Below are positions 31,701-40,840 of a stretch of 64,000 nt of DNA, piece by piece. The notes beneath the pieces were generated by a model. The model had not been told where the DNA came from and did no database searches. It saw nothing but the letters and a program-made list of their open reading frames with translations. A program made the translations under genes and the position numbers. Origin of the DNA: Trypanosoma brucei gambiense DAL972 (lineage: Eukaryota > Euglenozoa > Kinetoplastea > Trypanosomatida > Trypanosomatidae); contig NC_026743.1 in NCBI RefSeq assembly GCF_000210295.1, positions 1,426,001 to 1,490,000 of the forward strand, given 5' to 3'. Position 1 is the first letter of the stretch; every line of letters starts with the position of its first letter.

Positions 31701-33396
31701 TGGTTTTCGTGCTCAGTCTACCAGCAACAGACCGTGGGGTATTAACGCGCTGACGCGGACTCAGTGGTGTGCAAAATGAGTCATTGCCTTGCGGCGTCAG
31801 AGAACGATTCGTGCGTTCGTTTGAATTGCTTCGGTTTCCAAGAGATAGATTTGGTGTAAACCTTGAGCTGTCCGCGAAGCCATCCAACGCAGAAGTAGTT
31901 GGCGAATACCGCACAGGGTGTGGGTACGGATCCGATACGTCGTTGGCTAAGCAAGACTCCAACTCCTCATCCAGATCCCACAGATGTACTGTTCCATGTA
32001 CATCACCAGAGAAGATGAGATTAACGCGTTTGCTTTGCACAGGCTCTGGCGCCAGTGGCGGCATAAGAATCTCCAACTCACGTTCCACGTCGCGCATCTC
32101 GCGCTCTGAAAGCCGTAACATGAAACGGTGCTCTTCACGTCTCTCCCATCGCGTCATGTCCTGAAACGCGCGCCTGCTTTTAATAAGCTTTGACGCTGTT
32201 GCTTCCTTCGGATCGCGCGTCATGGCAACCACGTCACGAGGCTTTGTATAATTCCGCGTCGTCACTACTGTGCTAATCCACTTGAGGGTGCGCAGGCCCC
32301 CAACACCACCCTTTAGTTTAAAGAGTGGTCTAACCTTCACCATCGTACAGGTAGAAAGGATGTTGCCTGGCGAACCTCCAGATGGTGAATTCACCGAAAA
32401 GGTAACGGCGTCAGCCCTAAAAGAAGTGGTCCATGAGTTATAATCCTTCATCCCCGACGATCTTGCTCGACAAATAACCCTCATTTCCTCGATACAGCCG
32501 TATATTTTTTTCAAGTCCCATACCGCAATGCAAGAATCCTCAGAGGCAGTGCACACGAGAGAAAGATGCTCACGCCCCTCTCCACCTAGTTGGGACGTGG
32601 CCGCCGTAAGCTCATGGACGGCGGCGCTCAGTCGGCTCTCCATGGCGACGTCAGTAACTTTGTCATCCTCGTGGCAGGGACTACGTGCAATGGCAACGAT
32701 AGCGCCCTTATGGTACTTGGGAAGCTCAAAGACGATATCCGCAATTTCCCCCTTGGCCATCATCGCAGAACGATCGCTCTCGCACACTCGCTGAGCGCTA
32801 GCAGGAAATAGCCGTATAGAACCGTCACCAAAGCCAATCCACATATAATCCGTATTGATGAGTAATGACTCCCGCACATGCAGAAGTTGCTTGGGAGAGT
32901 CAATAGGGATCACTTCCAACTGCCTGTTGATAAGACCCTTGAACGGTGCGTGCATGAGGGACGATATCAAAACACCCCGCTTCGGATCGGTAATAACCAT
33001 CACCACAGCACCTGTGAGGGCATCAATCACGATAACCCTGCCTTCATTTGTGCTCTCAACGGCCCATATTGTAGTGGTTGACCACTGCAAATCTAACGTC
33101 TTACAGAATTGGGGTGACGGTACGCAGTCTATATTACCTTGTCCCTCAACTGCGGTGGCCCTTGAGTTCGCATTAAGCTGCCTTAGAGCCCTTTTAATGA
33201 CACCTAAACGCGGTAATGTGCGCACGCAAACCATAAGCCGTGCCTTTAATAGGTTTGAATTGAGCGGTGAGTTGGGCTCATGCGAAAGAACAATTTGATC
33301 TTTCTTTTTGAGAATATTCTCCCACAATTCTTCAAATGCTTCATTCCACCGCTCGGGGTTTTTGACAGCGGTGGCGGCAGTGGATGAAGCCACCAT
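28789..33396 (-). CDS. Large WD40-repeat protein with basic disordered middle (1535 aa)
   Basis: The open frame reaches a TTG at 33423; the first ATG is at 33396 (MVASSTAATAV), which I take as start. Residues about 90-490 contain WD40-type blades (WAVESTNEGRVIVIDALTG, WIGFGDGSIRLF, LVCTASEDSCIAVWDLKK, IFSGDVHGTVHLWDLDEE). Residues about 500-830 are Ser/Thr/Arg-rich, basic and probably disordered. A further blade-like region follows (LWIARNDGLLSVFSTMTDKVITRV). Residues about 1190-1295 hold Trp/Arg-rich helices (FRVWRLHCKYFRRE, MWLNRWIWATYDRV, LRKYWQRWRNV) that recall Sfi1-type centrin-binding repeats. The C-terminus is helical and acidic. This suggests a cytoskeletal or flagellar scaffold, but no specific homologue is recognised. 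Confidence 0.85.
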   Translation of the reverse strand: MVASSTAATAVKNPERWNEAFEELWENILKKKDQIVLSHEPNSPLNSNLLKARLMVCVRTLPRLGVIKRALRQLNANSRATAVEGQGNIDCVPSPQFCKTLDLQWSTTTIWAVESTNEGRVIVIDALTGAVVMVITDPKRGVLISSLMHAPFKGLINRQLEVIPIDSPKQLLHVRESLLINTDYMWIGFGDGSIRLFPASAQRVCESDRSAMMAKGEIADIVFELPKYHKGAIVAIARSPCHEDDKVTDVAMESRLSAAVHELTAATSQLGGEGREHLSLVCTASEDSCIAVWDLKKIYGCIEEMRVICRARSSGMKDYNSWTTSFRADAVTFSVNSPSGGSPGNILSTCTMVKVRPLFKLKGGVGGLRTLKWISTVVTTRNYTKPRDVVAMTRDPKEATASKLIKSRRAFQDMTRWERREEHRFMLRLSEREMRDVERELEILMPPLAPEPVQSKRVNLIFSGDVHGTVHLWDLDEELESCLANDVSDPYPHPVRYSPTTSALDGFADSSRFTPNLSLGNRSNSNERTNRSLTPQGNDSFCTPLSPRQRVNTPRSVAGRLSTKTNRSSGLNTGGRAGRLSTRTSASTPRLAVREQSQGIGVISQVSARGVSRVTKTPAQKQQLSSLCFTTTSCSTRKNGVATSKGSDACQPHKSTSRRGTPVSTIKKQRKVSPPSTARFGASVFDGLRGSLCSTPRTAATQWTSQTTGKKVAKAVGKVKKSKAPWDPFTSSTRDRRDVPGGGVASPNGGTTARTRSAKTKKRKASRTHRTATGKVATVLTESTEHDVSDFYRTPSAGRRSYLPTYSVGARYVEQVSAQSYVNTCRSPSRREERGRTSGAADHRQINDLYARKAKFTKDLIDGGTVTGIVVDLPPVITVTMRLLPDPPELHYSLLEHPTPEEVRRRALANTFDELTNNRALYCVFNNLRFYVSVEGVVMNMQCAPKLRKGKGGSSSPGQSPRRDPFQRTDDITFSIVFQRRIIERHSQPVVLLFNDQMKSQLWIARNDGLLSVFSTMTDKVITRVPHPSADTALGPPSLVDWKRQQVGSLLSNGRVVHLEMHRECKKYPLAHFVNFAPLSVLQQFAILKVSRICFDANDIKANRSSLFCRPYCGTSIVKLDARKTLDAHAKSRENNFSSLLLTLMQCRENAVSVRTAQRDLYNSLYCGISDRVGMLITRYSTINAFNAAENAFRVWRLHCKYFRREHMLRNIKRKNFNSLSRMASVMLNAHTTNVRRMWLNRWIWATYDRVMQRGRVKLVRTLRIEERAHLKVKVLSFTTSFYCLRKYWQRWRNVIAAAPPESGVMSPAAKVPPTFNASPTIPTLSPRVARYVTHRPAPRTRGAARRIMFQDLSSIVNHIYSCRYKLINFRFTETAENLLDMDELWVDAIEAATGEVELRTAYNLKLAVFKMTFLPLLDGLLSTAEEVLPYIDEASLSMEVRSMLKGCLLCVDYIYADADAVGGRDVDENSTCELMTPEKTQQGNAETNGGTHEERGLRTMFDEVMDDRECYSQVEKIVTRRATLEEFLRLCRFD

Positions 33397-34371
33397 CCGT
33401 GCAGTCAGCGACCAAAGAAACAATGGGCACCGGCGGCAGAGAAAGGTTCCACAGATAGCAGCGTGCCTCCTCTCTATTTAGCTGCTCCTGCTGTTGTACT
33501 TCGCATATTAAATTACGATTGTAACGCATGTTCACAGGAATGAACCAAGTTAGTGCAGTAGAGAGGAAAAAAAAAATAGGGTGATAAAAATGGGGACAAA
33601 AGTAACTTTCACACAGTGCATCTTGTGGTGGCAAGCACACCACAGGGAAAACAAGAAAAAGGGGGAATGGAAGAATGCTGAAAAACACATGAAGAGGTAA
33701 ACCCCAAAACACCAGCCAAACAAGTGAGATCCGCGATATTCCGCATGTACTGGTGCTAGCATAAGCTGCAAAACCGTATAATTAAAAAATAAAATTTCTC
33801 TGAATGGAGTAAAAGGGTGAGCATATGCGTGCGCAGGCCATTATTGCAACATGCCTCCCTTTGCGACGCTTCCCGACACAGAGCGACAGTGTGAAGGTCA
33901 GACAGGGAAACAAATGCAACAAATAATCAAACAAACAAGAAAGTTAAGTAAAGTAGAGGAGAACCAAGAGAGTTTCCCAACCCCTTTTGAAGAGACCTTT
34001 TTTTCTGCGTAGGCATTCTGCTCATGTGCTGCTGCCGAAGACGTTTTCTCTCTTCCTCCTGTCCAATGCTGCACATGCCAAATGTTGACGACCTCTATGT
34101 GTTAAAAATAAAACGCCAACATTCTCTATGGTATTGCCATCACCAACAACTTCAATTTGCTCTGTTCTATGATTACACCAAATTACTGTCAATGTATTTT
34201 TCCCCCCTTTCGTCTGAACGTCATTAAACACAAGCGCCCCTCAGTTAAGGCAACCACGGGAGCCCAATTGCTCCCTATGGCTCTTACCCAATGCTTTCTT
34301 GTCTTTTCCTTGAAAAGTTATACAAGACTGAATGTGAAAAGTTAACAACAATGAACACTCCTAAAATAACC
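33397..34371. other. Intergenic spacer, 1.0 kb
   Basis: WD40-gene leader and Scc3 3' UTR. Contains sense-strand pyrimidine stretches around 33565-33670. Short frames here have no coding character. Confidence 0.6.
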
Positions 34372-37300
34372 CTATTCGTATTCCATCGTTGCGATGAAAA
34401 CTTCGCTGTTGTCAAAACCATCAAGACAGGAGGTATTTGTACGTTGCGTTAAAGTCAAGGTCGGTGTATCTACTGTTGGGAGGCTCCCCATCACCGAGTG
34501 AGTCTCCTGTGAAGACCCAATAAACTCCCCTTCCACAGAAGAGGCAGTCAAGTTGCTGCCTTCCATCCCCACTTTGCCGGCACATGATAAATTAGTCCCA
34601 ACCTCCTTGTGGGGTATGCGCCAGCCGTCTGCCGACAGCATTCGATTACCAACCCAATGAGTCCCCAAAGAAGATCGCTGGTTCCCGGTTTGTGGCGACA
34701 CGCCACCCTTCCCTGCGAACCTCGGCGCCGGCATGTGCTCGGGCAGAGAGTTTCCGCATAAATCCAAGCTCGGGGAAATATCGCGTGGCCGCTTGGTAAC
34801 GCTGGCAGGAAGTATGTTTGGTGTGCCATCCAGCTTAGCAGCACGGCGTAGGGAAGATACGAAGGCCATCACCGTGTGATCCGTACTTGAGGCCAGTTTC
34901 TCCCGTTGTGATAGGATGCTGACTAATGCAACCGCATCATTCCTCAACAATCGGGAGCAATATGGTACCAAAGCCAGGAGGACTGTAGGGTCTACAGTTG
35001 CTGCAAATTCAATACCACAGCGGACGATGCCGACGCATGCAGAATAGTATTTGTCAGGTAATGGCCAGTGCATAGAAGATAGCTTTACTCCAACCGCTGA
35101 GAGGCTGTCAGCGGATTGCTCACGAGCAGCCAACAGAACTGACCACTCCAACGAGAGGCTGTCACCGGTGTGGTCGCGCAACTTACGAAAGAGGCACCTA
35201 AAAATATCCGACACCGCCTTTGTTGGTGCATGACCCCACTGTGCAAGAACTCGCGGACCAGCAGACTCTGGTAGTCTCTTCAGCATCATCAACCTCGCAA
35301 CTCCCATACTCACACGCATTTGTGACGATTCCAGGTATGAAGCTTTTCTGCGCAGTGGCGCCAAGGGAATAGGTTGGTCACCCTCAAGTGCTCCAGCTTC
35401 TGCCTTCTTTAACTCTTCCCGCGCACTGGTCACCTTCGATCCCAATAACTGCGACAACTGCGCAAATCTATCCAACACCTCATTCCTTTCCGCTTCTGAA
35501 AGGATATAGTGGGGAAGCACGCAAAGGTCACACAAAATGAGCATGCCATCAACCAATAACCCAGTTGCATCTGCCCCCACATGCTCGGCATAAGCTGTCC
35601 ACATAAGTGAAACGCAACGAAACAGCTCTCCAATCAATTGACTAATGACATCTCTTACATCGGACGTGGCGCCGCTATCATCGGCACCGCCCGGTGTTGT
35701 CGGTTCTCTATGCTCGTGTGTCTGCTCTTGCGCCTCACGAAGTTGCCACAAAACACAACGGACCAAACTCGTCAAAACAAGTTGGATAAGTTCTGGAGAT
35801 GCCCGCGCTTCCACATGATGAAGGAAAGATGACTTGAAGAGGGTCAACAAATCCCCCATCGGTACCAATGACGAAACAATACTTACCCTAGTCCACAGAT
35901 GCAGTTGTTCCCTCTCCCATGCCTCGCCACTGGCGCGTGAAGGCGTACTACCGTTTGCTGTCAGCTGCTTGACAACTTGTCGCCGCAACTCCTGAAGTTG
36001 ACCCTTCGCCTCCACTACCAAGGGATGCTCCTCGGATACCAACGCGTGCCAGGCACCTGTTATTGGAACAAGAGAAAGTTGATCACTGTGCGGAAGTGCA
36101 GCAGTAACTTTGCGCATCAGCACCAGGAGTGACTTAATTTGAGAAACATCCTGCAGTGATGTGAAAGCTTCCATATCCATAGCGGAAATAACGGCCGCGA
36201 CGGCACCCACCACTGCCACATCACTTCGATGCCTCTCCAGAACACCGGTCAACACAACGCCTACATCGCGGCTCATCGACCCGATCACCGCGGTGATTGC
36301 CTCTTGCTTGTCTGCACTGATTTTTTTTTCTTGCGCACCCTTACGGTCATCCTTGGGAATTGGTCCCAAGTCTGTACGACCGCGCAATTTCTCGAGCAGC
36401 GCTGACAAAAAACCTAGGGCAACAACTACGTCTGTGGCGGCGTCGGACTGAGCGAGCTTCAATATCGGCCCATACTCTCTTAGTAGCGGGGGTATATCTT
36501 GCGGAGGTGTGTAGAGGGAATCAACAATATATCTCTCAGGCATCATCTCTCCGTGCTGTGAACGGAGCATGGCAGCAAATGTGCACAGCAGTTCTGTCAT
36601 GGCCTGGAGGCCAGCACTCTCGTCACGCTCGTCAGTGGGAAGGCGTGTTTCAATAAAATCATGGAGAAGGGCACCAGCCTCGCGTCGGATTGTTGGGCAT
36701 TCACTAAAGATGTTGAGCAAAACACTGTCGATCATCTCGTTATTGAGAAGCTGCTTATCTTCTGCTTCAGCAGAGAATATTCGTAGAATTCGACGGATAA
36801 CACCGATCGCCAACTGGGAGCAATGTAGGTTGACATCATTACACATCTCAACAAGACGCTTGGAAAAGTACTGGAGGAAAAGGAACATCCGGCTGCCGCT
36901 GTCTGGTATGGAGTCGAGCGTCTCCTGAATCATCGCGAGGGCCTCGGCACGTATCTCCGGACGCTTATCATACAGCGCCATGCCAAAGTAGCGGAAGTAC
37001 TTGTTCTCAGCAAATTCCTCGTCAAACTTTAGGATCCAACCCTTCAGGCTCTCAAATACCAACAAACGAATTTCAGGTGCCACGTCACGAGCCCGCTGAT
37101 GAACAGTCTGAGTTAATATTTGGTTGCGCTGCTCCACTACCGCTTGAATGACCCGCTGCTTTGCATCAGCATGTTTCTTGTTGCGTTTGTCTGCGCATAC
37201 CTGACCGTTGAGAGTTTGTATAACGCAACTGAGCGCATCAACAACGTATAGAAGAGTGGCCGTGGATGTATGCCGGAAACAGCGGGCTTTGCTTTCGCTC

Positions 37301-37866
37301 ATGGCCACGAGCCATGCCACAACGGTTGGCAGTAGAAATTGGTCGAACATTAGGTTCTCGCTATAGGAGAGCTCCACGAGACGCATGAAAAATTGTCCGT
37401 AAGCGATTCGCAACTTCTGGCTCTTAGGATCTCTTTGCGAAAACAAGTAAGCAGGGGCATTTTCTGGCACATGCGCAAACATTTCATCAAGAAGTGTGTT
37501 CATATCCGTATTTCCTTCCACTGCGGCGGCGCCCAACTCACCATCCACTACACCCGATACCTTACCGACTAAATTCAAAATGGCAGCGCATAACTCCTGC
37601 CGATTTCCCTCACAGTAGAGACGAAGGACATCAGAAGCCACACGAGAAGGTGAAACACCACCTGCGAGGGCCGTGAACAGTGATTCCATCAGGGAAGTAC
37701 CCTCCTCTGGAACAATAACTGGTGCAGTGGGTTCTTCGGTGCATAACTTCGCAGCCTTCCCCGACGCATCAACATTCTTCGGCCGTTCCCTTTCGTTCTT
37801 CGGTGTTGGAGACACCTTCGCAGCCTTCGGCTTCTGTGACACTTTAGTTTTCACCTTCCTGGGCAT
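34372..37866 (-). CDS. SCC3: Cohesin subunit Scc3/STAG (SA) (1164 aa)
   Basis: A lysine-rich tail (1-45) is followed by a HEAT-like helical protein. Two STAG signatures are clear: residues about 180-215, FDQFLLPTVVAWLVAMSESKARCFRHTSTATLL (STAG proteins have DSQVRAFRHTSTLAAM), and about 255-310, RARDVAPEIRLLVFESLKGWILKFDEEF...KYFRYFGMALYDKRPEIRAEAL (STAG: YRDVxPEIRAICIEEIGxW...YLKYIGWTLHDKxxEVRLKCL). Scc3 binds the Scc1 kleisin and DNA, and is needed for chromatid cohesion. The length is typical of the family. The C-terminal 150 residues are Ser/Thr-rich and probably disordered. ATG at 37866 is the first in frame. Trypanosomes are known to have a four-subunit cohesin, so one SA gene is expected. 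Confidence 0.9.
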   Translation of the reverse strand: MPRKVKTKVSQKPKAAKVSPTPKNERERPKNVDASGKAAKLCTEEPTAPVIVPEEGTSLMESLFTALAGGVSPSRVASDVLRLYCEGNRQELCAAILNLVGKVSGVVDGELGAAAVEGNTDMNTLLDEMFAHVPENAPAYLFSQRDPKSQKLRIAYGQFFMRLVELSYSENLMFDQFLLPTVVAWLVAMSESKARCFRHTSTATLLYVVDALSCVIQTLNGQVCADKRNKKHADAKQRVIQAVVEQRNQILTQTVHQRARDVAPEIRLLVFESLKGWILKFDEEFAENKYFRYFGMALYDKRPEIRAEALAMIQETLDSIPDSGSRMFLFLQYFSKRLVEMCNDVNLHCSQLAIGVIRRILRIFSAEAEDKQLLNNEMIDSVLLNIFSECPTIRREAGALLHDFIETRLPTDERDESAGLQAMTELLCTFAAMLRSQHGEMMPERYIVDSLYTPPQDIPPLLREYGPILKLAQSDAATDVVVALGFLSALLEKLRGRTDLGPIPKDDRKGAQEKKISADKQEAITAVIGSMSRDVGVVLTGVLERHRSDVAVVGAVAAVISAMDMEAFTSLQDVSQIKSLLVLMRKVTAALPHSDQLSLVPITGAWHALVSEEHPLVVEAKGQLQELRRQVVKQLTANGSTPSRASGEAWEREQLHLWTRVSIVSSLVPMGDLLTLFKSSFLHHVEARASPELIQLVLTSLVRCVLWQLREAQEQTHEHREPTTPGGADDSGATSDVRDVISQLIGELFRCVSLMWTAYAEHVGADATGLLVDGMLILCDLCVLPHYILSEAERNEVLDRFAQLSQLLGSKVTSAREELKKAEAGALEGDQPIPLAPLRRKASYLESSQMRVSMGVARLMMLKRLPESAGPRVLAQWGHAPTKAVSDIFRCLFRKLRDHTGDSLSLEWSVLLAAREQSADSLSAVGVKLSSMHWPLPDKYYSACVGIVRCGIEFAATVDPTVLLALVPYCSRLLRNDAVALVSILSQREKLASSTDHTVMAFVSSLRRAAKLDGTPNILPASVTKRPRDISPSLDLCGNSLPEHMPAPRFAGKGGVSPQTGNQRSSLGTHWVGNRMLSADGWRIPHKEVGTNLSCAGKVGMEGSNLTASSVEGEFIGSSQETHSVMGSLPTVDTPTLTLTQRTNTSCLDGFDNSEVFIATMEYE

Positions 37867-38482
37867 TTACGCAAGTCACACAGCTATTTTCACCTTCTAT
37901 TGGCACAGCAACGTCCAAATAATTTCAAATAAATACACCTCCGTTCTTCGCCACCTTTACGTATTTCTTTTCCCACCCCTTTTGTCTCTCTTGGTATCCG
38001 CACAAAGTAGTATTGAGATATCCAACTGTAATAGTCACTGATTTGCCGATGAAGATATCTAACTTCCGAAATCTGATGGTAAAAGAAAGAGATATAGGTG
38101 GGGAAACGTAGCGAAATGATTCAGATAAAGCAACCAGCTAAGCAGCACCTGAGAACGGATCTGGTCAAAGAGAGGAAAAACAAAACGTGCAATTACGTCC
38201 CGCACTTGCGTGCATCGCGTTTGGTGGTTCCATTATTCCCCCGTCTGTAACGCAGCCTTACATTGCGAACGATTTCACACACCGCGACCTCCATTTGTTT
38301 CCTCAACACTCTTTTTCACCATACAGCAAATGAACTGAAAGAGTCTATAGGGGAGGGCATAGGATATATGAGGAATAGAAATCAGGGACGGAGGCGAGGG
38401 CACCCTTAACGAGTATTTCAAGAAACGAAAAAGGTGAAGATCACGGAGAAGTTAGACACGGCCACTCCTCGCGCGTGTCTCT
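37867..38482. other. Intergenic spacer, 0.6 kb
   Basis: Scc3 leader and 3' UTR of the 178-aa gene. The sequence next to the Scc3 ATG is pyrimidine-rich on the plus strand, so the splice tract is not obvious. No gene. Confidence 0.55.
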
Positions 38483-39019
38483 TCATGAACACAGCAACTC
38501 CATCAGTGATGTTGGCATCGCCGGAGCGGGCGCGCCAGGCTGCGTTACTCGTCGAATCGTTGTTGGTGGTGCGGGTTCCTTGAGAAGTCCACACTGCGCC
38601 TCTGCGGTGCGGTTCATCATGGGGACCACCTGAAGTGTCGGCAGGGGAACCAGTTCATCATCAGCTGGCACTTCGATTGGCGGCTCCGGTGGAATAAGTT
38701 GTGGAATGGCAAGCGGGGCTGCCGTGGGGTCGGCTGCTCCCTCCCCAGCCGCTGCATCTCCCTCACACGCCATCCCAACTCGCACCTGCTCAGATGTGGT
38801 GGAAACAAGAGGCGCAATTTCCCCACTGGCAGCCACATCGGGTTGCCCATCAACCTGCACAGCTACTTGCTGTGATTCCTGCTCCTTTTGAAGCACCTGA
38901 GAGACGTCGAACTCCTCAAACTTCGACAATGCGCCACGGCCTGCTTTCCGACCTTGGGTCTCAGCGCTAGCCGCGCGTTCACTGGTGGTTTGCTTCTTCT
39001 TGGTGGTCTTTTTCGCCAT
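38483..39019 (-). CDS. Small Pro/Val/Ala-rich protein with Lys-rich N-terminus, unknown (178 aa)
   Basis: ATG at 39019 lies about 87 nt after a clear splice acceptor (39108). The protein starts MAKKTTKKKQTTSERAASAE, strongly basic, then turns acidic and Pro/Ala/Val-rich (residues 50-140, including IPQLIPPEPPIEVPADDELVPL). A short conserved-looking patch sits at GALSKFEEFDVSQVLQKEQE (29-48). There is no membrane segment or zinc motif. It is probably largely disordered. I do not recognise the family. The coding case rests on the acceptor spacing, codon regularity and position in the array. Confidence 0.72.
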   Translation of the reverse strand: MAKKTTKKKQTTSERAASAETQGRKAGRGALSKFEEFDVSQVLQKEQESQQVAVQVDGQPDVAASGEIAPLVSTTSEQVRVGMACEGDAAAGEGAADPTAAPLAIPQLIPPEPPIEVPADDELVPLPTLQVVPMMNRTAEAQCGLLKEPAPPTTIRRVTQPGAPAPAMPTSLMELLCS

Positions 39020-39106
39020 CTTCGTCTAACTCGCTCTTTCGTTAAGATATGAAGGACTATAGCACGTGTTAAGAGATTGAAAGAAGATGATGGGGCGACG
39101 CAGGGA

Positions 39107-39130
39107 CTGTAGGGAGGAAATGATAAAATA
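39107..39130 (-). promoter_or_regulatory. Trans-splice acceptor for the 178-aa gene
   Basis: The sense strand reads ttttatcatttcctccctacag, AG at 39108-39107, 87 nt before the ATG. Confidence 0.55.
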
Positions 39131-39562
39131 AAGCAACCAAATGTTGGGTGGCAACCCAACAGCAAGCATCTTATTTCGGTTGAGAGAAATGGCTTCTGTT
39201 AGACGGGCCGGCAGCGCTTCAGCGGCTCGAAAGAGAGCGCGACGAAACGGACAAAAGGAAAAATGGAACTACGCCTTAGTGCCAAGATGAGTCTCCCGAA
39301 ACTTCTTTTGCCCACTTGAGGGGGCTCAAAGCTACCTTCAGTTGTTGTATTTACTTCCTCTAACCCCCTGAAAAGTCTCCATCGCCTTCGACAACCCCGT
39401 TATTTCCATATATGAATATTTCCACGACGAATGCAGAAGCGCCTGGGGCAGCCTAACTGATGCGCTTGGAGAAAACGAAACGGTAAGAAGAACAGTAGCA
39501 GAGTACGAGTACATTACCTAAGGAAGGGGAAACGAGACTGAAGCAGTGGAAGGAAGAGAGAA

Positions 39563-39593
39563 GGGGAAGGGAAGGGAAGGGATGGGGTGGGGG
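39563..39593 (+). other. G-quadruplex candidate (six G-tracts)
   Basis: GGGG-AA-GGG-AA-GGG-AA-GGG-AT-GGGG-T-GGGGG on the plus strand, loops of 1-2 nt. The sense strand is the complementary C/T tract. Confidence 0.7.
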
Positions 39594-39706
39594 AACACAA
39601 CAACAACACCCGTCACACCCCACACCCTCGAACTGCTACCATCCCCTCCTCCTCCAGCAAACGCTCCAAGTGATAGAAATAAGAGCTAATTCAGGTCGAT
39701 GCATCA

Positions 39707-40507
39707 TCACTCCTCAACGTCAGGGGGTTGCTCGTGTAATTCATCATCATCCTCTTCGTTGTCGGCAACGGCGGGGATGTCTTCTGGGCGCGTCTTAAAC
39801 CCATCCAGATACTTGCGCGCCTCTTCTTCCGTGAGAATAGTAAAGGGGGTGCCCTTTCCTACAATGGCAATGGTGGTGTTTTTAATGTTCAGTTCTACAC
39901 CACCAGAGGTCGCCGCGCCAAGAGCCCTCAACGCATGCATAACCAACTCGTCCAAATCACACGCGGGAAACCCTCTAAAGTGCCTCTCCAAGTAGGTACG
40001 TGCTGCCTGAGAACGCAACCCCATCGCGGTTGCCTTAAAATCAAACACATCACCTGAGGGCACCGTTTGGTAAAGGCGTGGCCCCTGGCGATCATAACCG
40101 GCAATTAAGAGACCGACACCAAAGGGACGCTTACCCGCAAATTGAATGTGGCGCTGGTGCTTCGCGCCCACTATGTCAGCAAGCATAACAAGTGGAGCGT
40201 CGCTATCGTGCATGTAGCGATAATTCATACATTCTGTACGTAGAAAACGAGAGAGCGCACGGCCGTCTGCCACGAGGCCACTGATTGCCATACCAACGTG
40301 CTCATCCAATTTGAATGCCTTCTCTTGATAGGATGATAGCCCTGACACGGGATTGCGTTTCAAGGCCGTGAGTACGACATAATCGGCGCCCTTAACTCCA
40401 ACCGCAGCGGAGCCATTGTTCACCGCCTCATTTGCGTATTCCACTTGAAACAACCTCCCGGTGGGGCTCCACGTGGTGGTATCCGTGTCGTACTGGTTTT
40501 TAAACAT
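39707..40507 (-). CDS. PSMA1: 20S proteasome subunit alpha-6 (PSMA1 type) (266 aa)
   Basis: The N-terminus [29 protein letters not shown] matches the alpha-subunit signature (YDxxxTxxSPxGRLxQVEYAxEAV), and the MFxNQYDxDxTxWSP form is specific to alpha-6/PSMA1. [14 protein letters not shown] (about 127-140), [14 protein letters not shown] and the C-terminal [11 protein letters not shown] also follow that subunit. Alpha subunits form the gated outer rings and have no catalytic Thr. The acidic tail ([16 protein letters not shown]) is also typical. Length is normal. The sequence just upstream of the ATG is A-rich on the sense strand, so the leader is probably a few hundred nt long. Confidence 0.96.
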   Translation of the reverse strand: MFKNQYDTDTTTWSPTGRLFQVEYANEAVNNGSAAVGVKGADYVVLTALKRNPVSGLSSYQEKAFKLDEHVGMAISGLVADGRALSRFLRTECMNYRYMHDSDAPLVMLADIVGAKHQRHIQFAGKRPFGVGLLIAGYDRQGPRLYQTVPSGDVFDFKATAMGLRSQAARTYLERHFRGFPACDLDELVMHALRALGAATSGGVELNIKNTTIAIVGKGTPFTILTEEEARKYLDGFKTRPEDIPAVADNEEDDDELHEQPPDVEE

Positions 40508-40805
40508 TTTGCCTCCTTCGCCAAACTTTCAGTGGGACCCAATTCTTTCTTTTTTATTATTCTGCTATCTATCCCCTTTTTTGTGTGTTTTGGCGTTTCT
40601 CTTCTCAGTTTCTATGTCACCTCACCTATATCGAATGATGGAGCTCCTGGAAATCCAATTACTTTCGTATATTTTATTGCCTTGTACCACAAAGTTCCTC
40701 CTGCTTGTCCTCTTCCTGACGCTTAAAAGTAGGGGACTTTATTTGCCTTTCTCCCGTCAACAGTTGCTTTTGTAGATTGTGAAAGTTCTTAAATAATTGT
40801 GTTTA

Positions 40806-40840
<35 letters not shown>

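Larger units (their letters stand above)
39020..39706. other. Intergenic spacer, 0.7 kb
   Basis: Leader of the 178-aa gene and 3' UTR of the proteasome alpha gene. It includes a G-rich block (39563-39593) that reads as a strong polypyrimidine tract on the sense strand. Confidence 0.6.
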
